Source of the DNA: Rhodobacter sp.
GTDB taxonomy: Bacteria; Pseudomonadota; Alphaproteobacteria; Rhodobacterales; Rhodobacteraceae
Assembly (NCBI GenBank): GCA_027489175.1
Contig: JAIYAE010000036.1
Coordinates: forward strand, 1-34,970
Reading direction: 5' to 3'
DNA length: 34,970 nucleotides
Shown here: positions 16,187 through 24,254 of the stretch, piece by piece
Layout of the letters: every line of letters starts with the position of its first letter
Numbering within the stretch: the first letter of the stretch is position 1
Position numbers and translations under genes: made by a program
Notes under the pieces: generated by a model
What the model was told of the DNA's origin: nothing
The model's database searches: none
What the model saw: the letters and a program-made list of their open reading frames with translations, nothing else

Positions 16187-16246
16187 CCAAAATTCTTAAG
16201 TAAGAATTTTGGCAAGAATTTTACGTAAAATTCTTGGGTCCGGACC
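16187..16246. terminator. Tandem AT-rich palindromes, probable bidirectional terminator
   Basis: Three adjacent perfect palindromes fill the gap between the convergent dioxygenase-like and fabI genes. The first (16187-16212) is a 12-bp stem with a two-base centre built on CCAAAATTCTT; the second (16213-16236) is a 24-base perfect palindrome built on CAAGAATTTTAC; the third (16237-16246) is GGTCCGGACC and touches the fabI stop. The T-rich arms would give U-rich RNA in both directions. AAGAATTTT or its complement appears four times. The AT-richness contrasts sharply with the surroundings. Confidence 0.65.
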
Positions 16247-17035
16247 TTAGAGGTTCTCTGCCTGCGGCATCCCCAGCACATGGTAGCCACCGTCGACATG
16301 CACCACCTCACCGGTGGTGCAGGCACCACCTGCGGAACAGAGCCAGACAGCCGTGCCGCCGATCGCCTCAAGCGTGGCATTGGCGCGCAAGGGGGCGTTC
16401 GCCTCGGTATGGCGGTAGGTGGCGCGCGCGCCGCCGATGGCTGCGCCAGCAAGGGTCTTCATCGGGCCGGGCGAGATGGCGTTGACGCGGATGCCCTGCG
16501 GGCCAAGGTCATTCGCCAGATAGCGGGTTGCAGACTCAAGCGCTGCCTTGGCCACGCCCATCACGTTGTAGTTCGGCACCACGGCGTTCGAGCCCTGGAA
16601 GGTCAGGGTGATCAGGGACCCGCCATTGGGCATCATCGCTGCCGCCCGCGCGGCGACGTCGATGAAGCTGTAGCAGGAGATGGTCAGCGAGTTCTGGAAA
16701 TTCGCTCGGCTGGTGTTGATGAAACGGCCGGTAAGTTCGTTCTTGTCAGAAAAGGCGATGGCATGGATCAGGAAATCCAGGGTGCCCCAGCGCGCCTGCA
16801 GGGCGGCAAAGCAGGCGTCAAGGCTCGTGTCATCGGTCACGTCGACATCGACCAGAAAGTCTGAGCCAACGCTGGCGGCCAGTGGTTCGACGCGTTTGCC
16901 GAAAGCGTCACCCTGATAGGAAAAGGCGAGTTCCGCACCTTCCGCCGCAAGGGCCGCGGCGATGCCCCAGGCGATGGAGCGTTCGTTCGCCACGCCCATG
17001 ACAAGCCCGCGCTTGCCCTTCATGAGGTCTGCCAT
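16247..17035 (-). CDS. fabI: Enoyl-[acyl-carrier-protein] reductase (NADH)
   Basis: Reduces trans-2-enoyl-ACP in the last step of each fatty acid elongation cycle; 262 residues, the usual FabI length. The nucleotide motif GVANERSIAWGIA and the catalytic Tyr156 and Lys163 (PNYNVMGVAK) are present at E. coli numbering. At position 146, where E. coli FabI has Tyr (SYLG), this protein has Phe (LTFQG). It is the last gene of a fabA-fabB-fabI series, only six bases after the fabB stop, with AGGGG as ribosome binding site spanning that stop. The pairing with fabA and fabB suggests a role in the unsaturated branch; another FabI may exist elsewhere in the genome. Confidence 0.93.
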   Translation of the reverse strand: MADLMKGKRGLVMGVANERSIAWGIAAALAAEGAELAFSYQGDAFGKRVEPLAASVGSDFLVDVDVTDDTSLDACFAALQARWGTLDFLIHAIAFSDKNELTGRFINTSRANFQNSLTISCYSFIDVAARAAAMMPNGGSLITLTFQGSNAVVPNYNVMGVAKAALESATRYLANDLGPQGIRVNAISPGPMKTLAGAAIGGARATYRHTEANAPLRANATLEAIGGTAVWLCSAGGACTTGEVVHVDGGYHVLGMPQAENL

Positions 17036-17041
17036 GCTGCG

Positions 17042-18271
17042 TTACCCCTGGTATTTCGACATGACGAGGGTGGCGTTGGTGCCGCCAAAGCCGAAAGAGT
17101 TCGACAGGACGCTGTCAAGGGCGACACCCTCGCGCAGGGTGGTCACGATCTCGCCCGGGTCGAGGGCGGGGTCAGGGGTGATGACATTGGCCGAAGCCGC
17201 GATGAAGTTGCCGTTCATCATGATCAGGGAATAGATCGCCTCCCACACGCCCGCGCCGCCAAGGCAGTGGCCGGTCAACGATTTGGTCGAGGCGATGGGC
17301 GGGGTGGTGCCGCGCCCGAAGACGCGGCGGATCGCCTCGACTTCGGTCACGTCGCCGACCGAGGTCGACGTGCCGTGGCTGTTGATATAATCGATCCGGC
17401 GGCCCTGCGGCAGGGTGGAGAGCGCCAGCCGCATCGCGCGTTCGCCGCCTTCGCCCGAGGGGGCGACCATGTCATAGCCGTCTGAGGTCGCGCCGTAGCC
17501 CGTCACTTCGCCGTAGATCTTGGCGCCGCGCGCAAGGGCGTGGTTCAGCTCTTCCAGCACGACGATGCCGCCGCCGCCCGCGATGACGAAACCGTCGCGG
17601 TTCGCGTCATAGGTGCGTGAGGCCAGTTCCGGGGTGTCGTTGTATTTCGACGACATCGCGCCCATCGCGTCAAAGAGGCAGGACAGCGTCCAGTCCAGCT
17701 CTTCACCGCCGCCGGCGAAGACGATGTCCTGCTTGCCCATCTGGATGAGCTCGGTGCCGTTGCCGATGCAGTGGGCCGACGTGGAGCAGGCCGAGGTGAT
17801 GGAATAGTTGACGCCCCGGATCTTGAAGGGTGTGGCCAGACAGGCCGAGACGGTAGAGGACATGCCCTTGGTCACCCCGAACGGGCCGATCCGTTTCGGC
17901 GCGCCGGTTTCGCGGACGATGTTATGCGCCTTGAAGAAGGATTTGGTCGAGGGCCCGCCAGAGCCGACGATGATCCCGGTCCGGTCGTTGGAGATGTCGG
18001 TCTCGGAGAGCCCCGAATCCTTTACCGCCTGGTCCATCGCGATGAAGGTATAGGCCGCACCATCGCCCATGAAGCGCAGGTCGCGCTTGTCAATGTGATC
18101 CTCCAGCACGATGTTCGGCTGGCCATGGACCCGGCAGCGAAAGCCATGCTCGGCATAGTCCGGGGCGAAGACGATGCCGGACTTGCCGGCCCGCAGCGAG
18201 GCCTCGACCTCGGCAGCGTTGTTGCCGATGGAGGATACGATTCCGATCCCGGTGATGACGACACGACGCAT
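17042..18271 (-). CDS. fabB: Beta-ketoacyl-ACP synthase I
   Basis: Condensing enzyme that elongates acyl-ACP by malonyl-ACP and, with FabA, commits chains to unsaturated fatty acids. 409 residues, normal for FabB. The active-site Cys162 (SACSTSAH), His299 ([11 protein letters not shown]), Lys330 and His335 ([11 protein letters not shown]) are all visible. The ATG at 18269-18271 is preceded by GGGAGG with six-base spacing. It lies 351 bases downstream of fabA, an unusually large gap that contains a strongly structured element, and is tightly followed by fabI. Assignment as FabB rather than FabF rests on the fabA neighbour and the motif context. Confidence 0.94.
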   Translation of the reverse strand: MRRVVITGIGIVSSIGNNAAEVEASLRAGKSGIVFAPDYAEHGFRCRVHGQPNIVLEDHIDKRDLRFMGDGAAYTFIAMDQAVKDSGLSETDISNDRTGIIVGSGGPSTKSFFKAHNIVRETGAPKRIGPFGVTKGMSSTVSACLATPFKIRGVNYSITSACSTSAHCIGNGTELIQMGKQDIVFAGGGEELDWTLSCLFDAMGAMSSKYNDTPELASRTYDANRDGFVIAGGGGIVVLEELNHALARGAKIYGEVTGYGATSDGYDMVAPSGEGGERAMRLALSTLPQGRRIDYINSHGTSTSVGDVTEVEAIRRVFGRGTTPPIASTKSLTGHCLGGAGVWEAIYSLIMMNGNFIAASANVITPDPALDPGEIVTTLREGVALDSVLSNSFGFGGTNATLVMSKYQG

Positions 18272-18361
18272 GGCGGCCTCCCTCAGTGAGTTAGGGCCTG
18301 TTTACGGGAGAGGGGGGGAGGGGGCAAGGAGGTTGGGGGAGTGGGCCGCTTTGCAGTTACC

Positions 18362-18532
18362 CTGAACTTCTTCCTTCGCCCGGAATCAAGGGCGTAAGCC
18401 CGCCGGGCAGCGCCCGCCTCCCGGCCCGGCCACGGGCCGGGCGTTCTTCGCGGAAATCGTCCACTGGACGATTTCTGATCGCTCATCACCCCCCTCGGGC
18501 GGGCGCTTTGCGACGTCGACCTGCTGAACTTC
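18362..18532. repeat. Structured intergenic element with flanking 9-bp direct repeats
   Basis: This element fills most of the 351-base fabA-fabB gap (18272-18622), which holds no gene. CTGAACTTC occurs at 18362-18370 and again at 18524-18532. Between them lie: a nested hairpin (GCCCGG 18378-18383 with CCGGGC 18403-18408, enclosing GGGC-GTAA-GCCC at 18390-18401); a 10-bp stem AGCGCCCGCC at 18409-18418 with its complement at 18498-18507; and inside that stem two hairpins, GCCCGGCC/GGCCGGGC (18424-18442) and the 11-bp GAAATCGTCCA/TGGACGATTTC (18453-18475). The last three form a possible three-way junction. No open frame is present. It looks like a dispersed palindromic or MITE-like repeat; function and mobility are inference. 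Confidence 0.55.
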
Positions 18533-18622
18533 GGGGGAAGTCGTTGCACCATAAAGTGTCTAGAACTGCCGTGGCTCGCCCACCCGGCGGATGGGCGCTG
18601 CCCTGTGTTGCGTGGGAGAGGC

Positions 18623-19132
18623 TTACGCCTCCGACAACGCGACCTTCATGTCCTTGACGAGGTAGATCGTCTCGCCATCCGCCTCGACGCGCCCATCCGC
18701 CACGCCCATGGTCAGGCGGCGGGTGGTCAGCGCCTTGGTGAAATCGACGAAGTAAGTGAGCCGTTTGCGGTCGGGGCGGACCATGCCGGTCAGTTTGACC
18801 TCGCCCACGCCAAGCGCATAGCCGCGACCCTGCCAGCCGCGCCAGCCGAGGTTGAAGCCGGTGAGTTGCCAGAGGCCATCAAGGCCAAGGCACCCCGGCA
18901 TGATCGGGTTGCCGGGGAAGTGGCAGTCGAAGAACCACAGGTCGGGCGTGATGTCGAATTCGGCCACGACATGGCCCTTGCCGTGTTCGCCCCGGTCCTC
19001 GGAAATGTCGGTGATCCGGTCCATCATCAGCATCGGCGGGGCGGGCAGCTGGGCGTTGCCGGGACCGAAAAGTTCGCCCCGCGAACAGGCCAGAAGCGCC
19101 TCTTTGTCAAAGCTGTTTGGAAATGACGCCAT
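18623..19132 (-). CDS. fabA: 3-hydroxydecanoyl-ACP dehydratase/isomerase
   Basis: Dehydrates 3-hydroxydecanoyl-ACP and isomerises the trans-2 to the cis-3 double bond, the entry to anaerobic-type unsaturated fatty acid synthesis. 169 residues, normal length. The catalytic His71 ([13 protein letters not shown]) and Asp85 (LGLDGLWQ) sit in the standard hot-dog-fold motif; E. coli has them at 70 and 84. Start at ATG 19130-19132. It is transcribed divergently from an MFS exporter and upstream of fabB and fabI on the same strand. Confidence 0.96.
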   Translation of the reverse strand: MASFPNSFDKEALLACSRGELFGPGNAQLPAPPMLMMDRITDISEDRGEHGKGHVVAEFDITPDLWFFDCHFPGNPIMPGCLGLDGLWQLTGFNLGWRGWQGRGYALGVGEVKLTGMVRPDRKRLTYFVDFTKALTTRRLTMGVADGRVEADGETIYLVKDMKVALSEA

Positions 19133-19271
19133 CCCTGGTGGTCCCCCGATCTATCCCTTTGCCTTGCTAGCATTCGGCGGGGAAGAGTGGCAAGGCCGCG
19201 GGGTGTTTTCCTGCCTTGACGCCGCCGTGCCCCCTGCCAAGGTCCGCCACCAGCACCAAAGGGGGGCGCAT

Positions 19272-20516
19272 ATGACGGCATTGCGGCGGTTCATTCTGGC
19301 CAGTGGGATGACCAACCTCGCGGATGGGGTGGCGGTGGTGGCCTGGGGCTGGATTGCGTCCCTTCTGACACGCGATGCACTTTTGGTGGCGCTGGTGCCG
19401 GTGGCGCTGCGGCTGCCTTGGGTTCTTTTGGCCCTGCCGGCGGGGATTGTCACCGACCGGACGGACCGGCGCCGGCTGATCCTGGCGATGGACGCGGTGC
19501 GGGGGCTGGCCTTTGCCGGGGCGGCGCTGGCGATCTGGGCGGCACTTCCCTTGGCGCCCGCCCCGGACGCGGGCGTGTCGGCGCCGGGGCTGTATCTGGC
19601 GCTGATCCTGGCGGCCTTCACCGTTGGCGGGGCCGAGGTCTTTCGCGACAATGCCGCGCAGACCATGCTGCCCGCCTTGGTGCCGCCGGAACGGCTGGAG
19701 CGGGCGAATGGCCAGTTGTGGAGTGCGGAGCTTTTGACCAACGCGCTGATCGGACCGGCCTTGGGCGCGGTCTTGATCGGGTTGTGGCTGCCTTTGGCCT
19801 TTGGGATGAATGCGGTGGCCTATGGGTTGGCGATGCTGCTGGTGGCGGGGCTTGCCGGGCAGTTCCGCCCCGACCGCCCGGACCCGCGCAACTGGCGGGT
19901 GGAACTCGGCGAAGGTCTGGGGTTTCTGCGCGCCTCAGCCCTGTTGCGGGTGCTGGCCTGGACCACGGGGTTCTGGAACCTGTTTCATCAGATGATCGTG
20001 ATCGGCGTCGTCCTGCATGCGCAGGAAAACCTCAACCTGTCCGCCACGGCCTACGGGCTGACGCTGGCCGGAGGGGCGATTGGCGGCATTGCGGGCAGCT
20101 TGATGGGAGAGCGGATTGCGCGGCGGCTTGGCCCGGTGCGGACCATGCAGTGGATGCTTCTGGCGTCAGGCCCCTGCTTTGCCGCGATGGCCTTGGCACC
20201 GAACGCCGTGACCCTGGCCCTGTGCTTTGCGGCGATGGAGTTTTCCGGGCTGGTCTGGAACGTCGTTTCGGTCAGCACCCGGCAGCGGCTGATCCCTGAT
20301 GCGCTGATGGGGCGGGTGAACAGCATCTACCGCCTTCTGGCCTGGGGGATGATGCCCTTGGGGCTGGTCCTGTCCGGTCTGGCCGTTACCCTGGCCGAGG
20401 GCGTGCTGCCGCGCGATCAGGCGCTGACGGTGCCGTTTCTGGTGGCTGGGGCGGGGTCTTTCGTGCTGAGCTTTGCGGTCTGGGGCAAGATCCGGCGCGG
20501 TTTTGCGCAGCTTTAG
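19272..20516 (+). CDS. MFS transporter (EntS-like exporter family)
   Basis: Inner-membrane major facilitator protein, 414 residues with about twelve hydrophobic segments. The loop between helices 2 and 3 has the family motif GIVTDRTDRRRLI, and LMGRVNSIYRLLAWGMMPLG near the C-terminus is typical of the EntS/transmembrane secretion effector group (PF05977-like). The frame is open far upstream through antisense fabA, so ATG 19272 was chosen: AAAGGGGGG precedes it and MTALRRFILASGMTNLADG is the normal first helix. The gene is divergent from fabA and 64 bases upstream of irr. The substrate is unknown; a siderophore or iron-linked role is suggested only by the irr neighbour. Confidence 0.85.
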   Translation: MTALRRFILASGMTNLADGVAVVAWGWIASLLTRDALLVALVPVALRLPWVLLALPAGIVTDRTDRRRLILAMDAVRGLAFAGAALAIWAALPLAPAPDAGVSAPGLYLALILAAFTVGGAEVFRDNAAQTMLPALVPPERLERANGQLWSAELLTNALIGPALGAVLIGLWLPLAFGMNAVAYGLAMLLVAGLAGQFRPDRPDPRNWRVELGEGLGFLRASALLRVLAWTTGFWNLFHQMIVIGVVLHAQENLNLSATAYGLTLAGGAIGGIAGSLMGERIARRLGPVRTMQWMLLASGPCFAAMALAPNAVTLALCFAAMEFSGLVWNVVSVSTRQRLIPDALMGRVNSIYRLLAWGMMPLGLVLSGLAVTLAEGVLPRDQALTVPFLVAGAGSFVLSFAVWGKIRRGFAQL

Positions 20517-20517
20517 G

Positions 20518-20537
20518 CACATTCTGGACGGAATGTG
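20518..20537. promoter_or_regulatory. Palindrome between the MFS gene and irr
   Basis: CACATTC (20518-20524) pairs with GAATGTG (20531-20537) around six bases, directly after the MFS stop and 43 bases before the irr start. It may be a weak terminator or an operator, perhaps autoregulatory for irr. It is not a good match to the iron-control-element consensus as I remember it. Confidence 0.35.
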
Positions 20538-20580
20538 ATTGAAAGCCGGGGGGCCGCGGCCCTATATCGGGGACATGACG

Positions 20581-21009
20581 ATGGACCTGCAAGCACCTGA
20601 TGGCGGGATGGACCGCGTGGCCAACTGGCTGAAGGCCGGGGGCTTGCGGCCGACGCGTCAGCGGCTGGCGCTGGCGGCGCTGCTGGTCGGGGATGGCGAG
20701 AACCGGCATGTCACCGCAGAAAGCCTTTATGCGCTGTCTTCGGCGACGGATGAGAAGGTCAGCCTTGCCACGGTCTACAACACCCTGCGTGCTTTTTGTG
20801 ATGCCGGCCTGATGAACGAGATCGTGGTCGACGGGTCGAAAAGCTATTTCGACACCCGGATCGACGATCACCCGCATTTCTACTGGGAAGACAGCCACAG
20901 CCTGACCGACGCCCCGGCTGAGGAATTGTCCATTGCCTCGTTGCCGCAGGTGCCTGCGGGCATGGCAGTGTCGCGGGTGGATGTGGTGATCCGGCTGCGC
21001 AAGGCCTGA
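20581..21009 (+). CDS. irr: Iron response regulator Irr (Fur family)
   Basis: Fur-family regulator that in alphaproteobacteria controls haem synthesis and iron storage and uptake according to haem status. 142 residues. The winged helix is at about residues 15-85 (RPTRQRLALAALL, then SLATVYNTLRAFCDAGLMNEI), and DDHPHFYWED matches the histidine-rich haem/metal motif of Irr rather than Fur or Zur. ATG 20581 was preferred to the in-frame ATG at 20575 because GGGGA lies seven bases before the former and only one before the latter. Neighbours are an MFS exporter upstream and a convergent fasciclin gene. Confidence 0.88.
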   Translation: MDLQAPDGGMDRVANWLKAGGLRPTRQRLALAALLVGDGENRHVTAESLYALSSATDEKVSLATVYNTLRAFCDAGLMNEIVVDGSKSYFDTRIDDHPHFYWEDSHSLTDAPAEELSIASLPQVPAGMAVSRVDVVIRLRKA

Positions 21010-21030
21010 GGCCCGGTTACGGGGCTTGTG

Positions 21031-21055
21031 AAAAAGGGCGGGGTTGCCCCCGCCC
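21031..21055 (-). terminator. Intrinsic terminator of the fasciclin-domain gene
   Basis: Read on the minus strand, GGGCGGGG-GCAA-CCCCGCCC is followed by TTTTT: an 8-bp GC stem (21036-21043 with 21048-21055) and a five-base T-tract at 21031-21035. It lies about 40 bases after the fasciclin gene stop. On the plus strand there is no T-tract, so it serves irr poorly. Confidence 0.85.
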
Positions 21056-21094
21056 GAACCATTTAAGAACCCCGTAAGGTCCTGCTGTGCCCGA

Positions 21095-21637
21095 TCACTT
21101 CGGGACGAGAACCGTGTCGATCACATGGATCACGCCGTTCGACTGGTCGACGTCACCGATCGTGATGCTGCCGATGTTGCGGCTTTCCGAGTAGATCATC
21201 GCGGTGTTGCCCTTGAACTTCACCGACAGCGCATCGCCCGACAGGGTCTGCAGGTTGGCAAAGCCATCGCTGCCGACCTTGGCGCGCAGGTCGGCCAGTT
21301 TCAGGTCACCGGCCACGACATGGGCGGTCAGGACCTTGGTCAGCATGTCCTTGTTTTCCGGCTTGAGAAGCGTGTCGACCGTGCCTGCGGGCAGGGCGGC
21401 GAAAGCGTCATTGACCGGGGCGAAGACGGTGAAGGGGCCGGGGCCCATCAGCGCATCAACAAGGCCCGCGGCCTTGACGGCGGCGACCAGCGTGGTGTGG
21501 TCGGCCGAGTTCACGGCGTTTTCCACGATGTTCTTTTCTTCGAACATCGGCGCGCCGCCGACGTCGGGGTTGGCGGCAAAGGCCGCTTGGGCAAGGCCGG
21601 TCAGCGCGATGGCGCCAAGGATCAAACGCAGGGACAT
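21095..21637 (-). CDS. Secreted fasciclin (FAS1) domain protein
   Basis: Exported protein of 180 residues. A Sec signal peptide (MSLRLILGAIALTGLAQAAFA, cleavage near residue 21) is followed by one FAS1 domain covering most of the rest. Family landmarks are visible: HTTLVAAVKAAGL, GPFTVFAPVNDAF, the core LTAHVVAGDL and the C-terminal NGVIHVIDTVLVPK. FAS1 proteins act in adhesion or as periplasmic/extracellular stress-linked proteins, and the exact role is not known here. An AAGGAG site lies seven bases before the ATG. A perfect palindrome lies just upstream and an intrinsic terminator just downstream, so it is a single-gene transcript. Confidence 0.93.
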   Translation of the reverse strand: MSLRLILGAIALTGLAQAAFAANPDVGGAPMFEEKNIVENAVNSADHTTLVAAVKAAGLVDALMGPGPFTVFAPVNDAFAALPAGTVDTLLKPENKDMLTKVLTAHVVAGDLKLADLRAKVGSDGFANLQTLSGDALSVKFKGNTAMIYSESRNIGSITIGDVDQSNGVIHVIDTVLVPK

Positions 21638-21658
21638 GGGGTCGCTCCTTCAAAGGGT

Positions 21659-21677
21659 CAGCCGGACCGTCCGGCTG
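21659..21677. promoter_or_regulatory. Palindrome in the fasciclin gene 5' region
   Basis: CAGCCGGAC (21659-21667) and its exact complement GTCCGGCTG (21669-21677) flank a single base. It is 22 bases upstream of the fasciclin ATG and just ahead of its ribosome binding site. It could be an operator or a leader hairpin near the translation start. Nine perfect base pairs are unlikely by chance at this position, but the function is unknown. Confidence 0.45.
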
Positions 21678-21768
21678 TCACATGGGAAAGAACGGGGGGT
21701 TTGAGCGTGAAGTTTCGGGCGGCCGATCACGGCTGCGTGATGCCCGGGTGAGGATCAATCGCCCTGGG

Positions 21769-22638
21769 TCAGAACCATTGCCCCGGCTCCATCAGGCCAA
21801 GGTCCATCAGCTGTTGGCTGTGCCACTGGAACGGGGTGGAGTTGCGCCAGCGAAAGGTGGAAATCGCCTGACGTGAGCCTGGATTGGCGCGCAGGGCCTT
21901 GGCGGTGCGGAAGGAACAGACAGCGGCCGTCAGGTTGTGGTGCCAGGGGCAGGCGTAGGTGTTCAGCTCAGCCTCGCTGAGGGTGAAATCAGGCGCCATC
22001 CGCAGGCCCGTCTGGGCGCGGAAGATCGAGATGCGGTCGATGCGGCGGCGGGTCCAGGGAATGTGTTCCTCAAACCGCCAGCGCAGGCCGCCGTAGCAAT
22101 CGACCTGCCTCTCTACCGGCTCCCAGTTCTGCGCGGGGTTCTGGCGGGCCAGGGCATAGTAGCCGGACCGGTCCAGCCAGGCATCCTGAAGGGCCACCGC
22201 CCCGGGATGCTGGCCAAGGTCGCCGGCGTAAAGATCGACGACATAGGTCAGCATCGCGCTGCGGCGTTCTTCCGTGTGGAAGGCAAGCAACTCGCGGATG
22301 CGGCGCGTCTCGCAGAACGGGAAGAACAGGTATTCGGCGTTGTAGCAGGCATGGACCCAGGCGCCGGAGAGGCTGTCCATCATCGCGTTGACGGCAGTTG
22401 GCAGGGCCGCCTCGGCGAAGACGTCATAGGTGACGATATGGGTGCGCGCCTCATGTTCGGGTGCCACGGTGATGCCTGCGGGGGCCAGAAGGACCAGATC
22501 GCGGAAGCCCAGTTTCAGAAGATGGGCAAGGGTGCTGTCCAGCTCAACCTCATCCTCGGCCATGACGATGGCCACGGGGCCAGTGGCAAGGCTGGTGCCC
22601 GCGTGGGCAAGAAGGTCAGGGATCGAGGCGTGCTGCAT
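21769..22638 (-). CDS. Hypothetical protein, possibly GT-A (GT2-like) fold
   Basis: Protein of 289 residues that I do not recognise with certainty. The start GPVAIVMAEDEVELDSTLAH followed by LKLGFRDLVLLAPAG resembles the first strands of family 2 glycosyltransferases that begin with an E-D/E-E loop. Later regions are rich in aromatic and charged residues (CYNAEYLFFPFCETRR, WRFEEHIPWTRRRID, CPWHHN). There is no signal peptide or clear membrane segment. The open frame continues far upstream antisense to miaB, but the family-like part begins near ATG 22636-22638; an ATG at 22674 is an alternative, and neither has a strong ribosome binding site. It is divergent from miaB. Confidence 0.6.
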   Translation of the reverse strand: MQHASIPDLLAHAGTSLATGPVAIVMAEDEVELDSTLAHLLKLGFRDLVLLAPAGITVAPEHEARTHIVTYDVFAEAALPTAVNAMMDSLSGAWVHACYNAEYLFFPFCETRRIRELLAFHTEERRSAMLTYVVDLYAGDLGQHPGAVALQDAWLDRSGYYALARQNPAQNWEPVERQVDCYGGLRWRFEEHIPWTRRRIDRISIFRAQTGLRMAPDFTLSEAELNTYACPWHHNLTAAVCSFRTAKALRANPGSRQAISTFRWRNSTPFQWHSQQLMDLGLMEPGQWF

Positions 22639-22773
22639 GTCAGGTCCGCAATGGCTGCGGGCAAGGTCAGGCATCCGGGCCGCCGATGCAAGGGTGTGAA
22701 GCGGCGCCAGGTGGCCGCAATTGCGGGGGGCAGGGTTTCGCGGTAAACCCCGCGCAACGCGGAGAGCCCGAAG

Positions 22774-24099
22774 ATGCCCGACACCCCAGACGGCCCCAAG
22801 AAGCTGTTCATCAAAACCTATGGCTGCCAGATGAACGTCTACGATTCTGAGCGCATGGCCGAAGCCATGGGCGCTGAGGGCTATGTCACGACCGAGGTGG
22901 CGGAAGAGGCGGACATGGTCCTGCTCAACACCTGCCACATCCGCGAGAAGGCCAGCGAGAAGCTCTATTCCGACCTTGGTCGCCTGCGGGCGCTGAAGCT
23001 GGAAAAGCCGGGGCTGAAGGTGGGCGTCGCGGGCTGCGTGGCGCAAGCCGAAGGCGCGGAAATCCTGCGCCGCGCGCCGGTGGTGGACCTTGTTGTCGGC
23101 CCGCAGGCCTATCACCGCTTGCCCGCCATGGTGGCGGCGGGGGGGCGGCTGGTCGATACGGACTTCCCGGTCGAAGACAAGTTCGGCGCCTTGCCCGCGC
23201 GCAAGGTGACGCGCGGTCCGGCAGCCTTTCTGACCGTGCAGGAAGGCTGTGACAAGTTCTGCGCCTTCTGCGTCGTGCCTTACACCCGAGGGGCCGAGGT
23301 CAGCCGCCCGGTTGCCCGCCTGCTGGACGAGGCGCGGGGGCTGGTCGCCCAAGGCGTGCGCGAGATCACGCTGCTGGGCCAGAACGTCAACGCCTACCAC
23401 GGCGCAGGGCCGGATGGCCCCTGGGGCCTGGCGCGCCTGCTGCGCGAACTGGCACGGGTCGAGGGGTTGGAGCGGCTGCGCTATACCACCAGCCACCCCA
23501 ATGACATGGAAGATGACCTGATCGCCGCCCATGGCGACCTTCCCCAGCTGATGCCCTATCTGCATCTGCCGGTGCAGTCGGGGTCGGACCGCATCCTGAA
23601 AGCGATGAACCGCAAGCACACCGCTGACACCTATCTGCGGCTGGTGGAGCGGATTCGCACGGCACGGCCGGATATCCTGCTCTCGTCGGATTTCATCGTG
23701 GGCTTCCCGGGTGAGACCGACGCCGATTTCGCCGCCACGATGGACCTGATCCGCACGGTCGGGTTCGGGATGGCCTACAGCTTCAAATACTCCGCACGTC
23801 CCGGCACGCCTGCCGCCGAAAAGGCCCCCGTCGCGGCCGAAGTGGCCGATGCCCGCCTGCAAGAGCTGCAGGCGCTGGTCACCACCCAGCAACGCGCCGC
23901 ACAGACGGCGATGGTGGGCCGCGAGGTGACGGTGCTTTACGAAAAGCCGGGCCGGATGCCGGGCCAGATGATGGGCAAGTCCGACCATCTGCATGCGGTG
24001 CACGTGCAAGACCAAAGTGGCACGGTCGGCCAGCTGGTTCGCGTCCGGGTGACGGCATCCTCGACCAACTCGCTGGCGGGAGAGCTGGTGGAGCGCTGA
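22774..24099 (+). CDS. miaB: tRNA-2-methylthio-N6-dimethylallyladenosine synthase MiaB
   Basis: Radical-SAM methylthiotransferase that adds the 2-methylthio group to i6A37 in tRNAs. 441 residues, normal. The N-terminal cluster-binding cysteines are Cys18 (TYGCQMN), Cys54 (NTCHIREKA) and Cys88 (AGCVAQ). The radical-SAM CxxxCxxC is Cys159, Cys163 and Cys166 ([10 protein letters not shown]). A C-terminal TRAM domain starts near residue 375. MiaB rather than RimO or MtaB is indicated by the N-terminal motifs and by the phoH-ybeY-corC-lnt neighbours, a classic order. Start at ATG 22774 with a GGAGA site upstream. Confidence 0.96.
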   Translation: MPDTPDGPKKLFIKTYGCQMNVYDSERMAEAMGAEGYVTTEVAEEADMVLLNTCHIREKASEKLYSDLGRLRALKLEKPGLKVGVAGCVAQAEGAEILRRAPVVDLVVGPQAYHRLPAMVAAGGRLVDTDFPVEDKFGALPARKVTRGPAAFLTVQEGCDKFCAFCVVPYTRGAEVSRPVARLLDEARGLVAQGVREITLLGQNVNAYHGAGPDGPWGLARLLRELARVEGLERLRYTTSHPNDMEDDLIAAHGDLPQLMPYLHLPVQSGSDRILKAMNRKHTADTYLRLVERIRTARPDILLSSDFIVGFPGETDADFAATMDLIRTVGFGMAYSFKYSARPGTPAAEKAPVAAEVADARLQELQALVTTQQRAAQTAMVGREVTVLYEKPGRMPGQMMGKSDHLHAVHVQDQSGTVGQLVRVRVTASSTNSLAGELVER

Positions 24100-24193
24100 A
24101 ACGACCGGCCGCTTTTTGGGCAGCTGTCCGGGAACCTGTCACACAGCTTGCACGTTTCCGCACAACAGTTGGTGTTGGCAGCGGGTTTTGCTT

Positions 24194-24212
24194 GCCAGAT
24201 GACGTGTCTGGC
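24194..24212. promoter_or_regulatory. Hairpin in the miaB-phoH gap
   Basis: GCCAGA (24194-24199) pairs with TCTGGC (24207-24212) around seven bases, 43 bases before the phoH start. It may be a leader hairpin or operator. No clear promoter hexamers were found with it. Confidence 0.3.
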
Positions 24213-24254
24213 TGCAGTCTTTGACCAGTGGCCCTTAACATAAGGAGCGCCCGC

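Noticed and set aside
15211..16452. 413-residue minus-strand open frame
   Set aside because: Runs antisense through the dioxygenase-like gene and across the palindromic terminator; no motifs.
22639..24015. Upstream extension of the GT-A-like gene to a 748-residue protein
   Set aside because: The added part is antisense to miaB, and the family-like sequence begins only near 22638.
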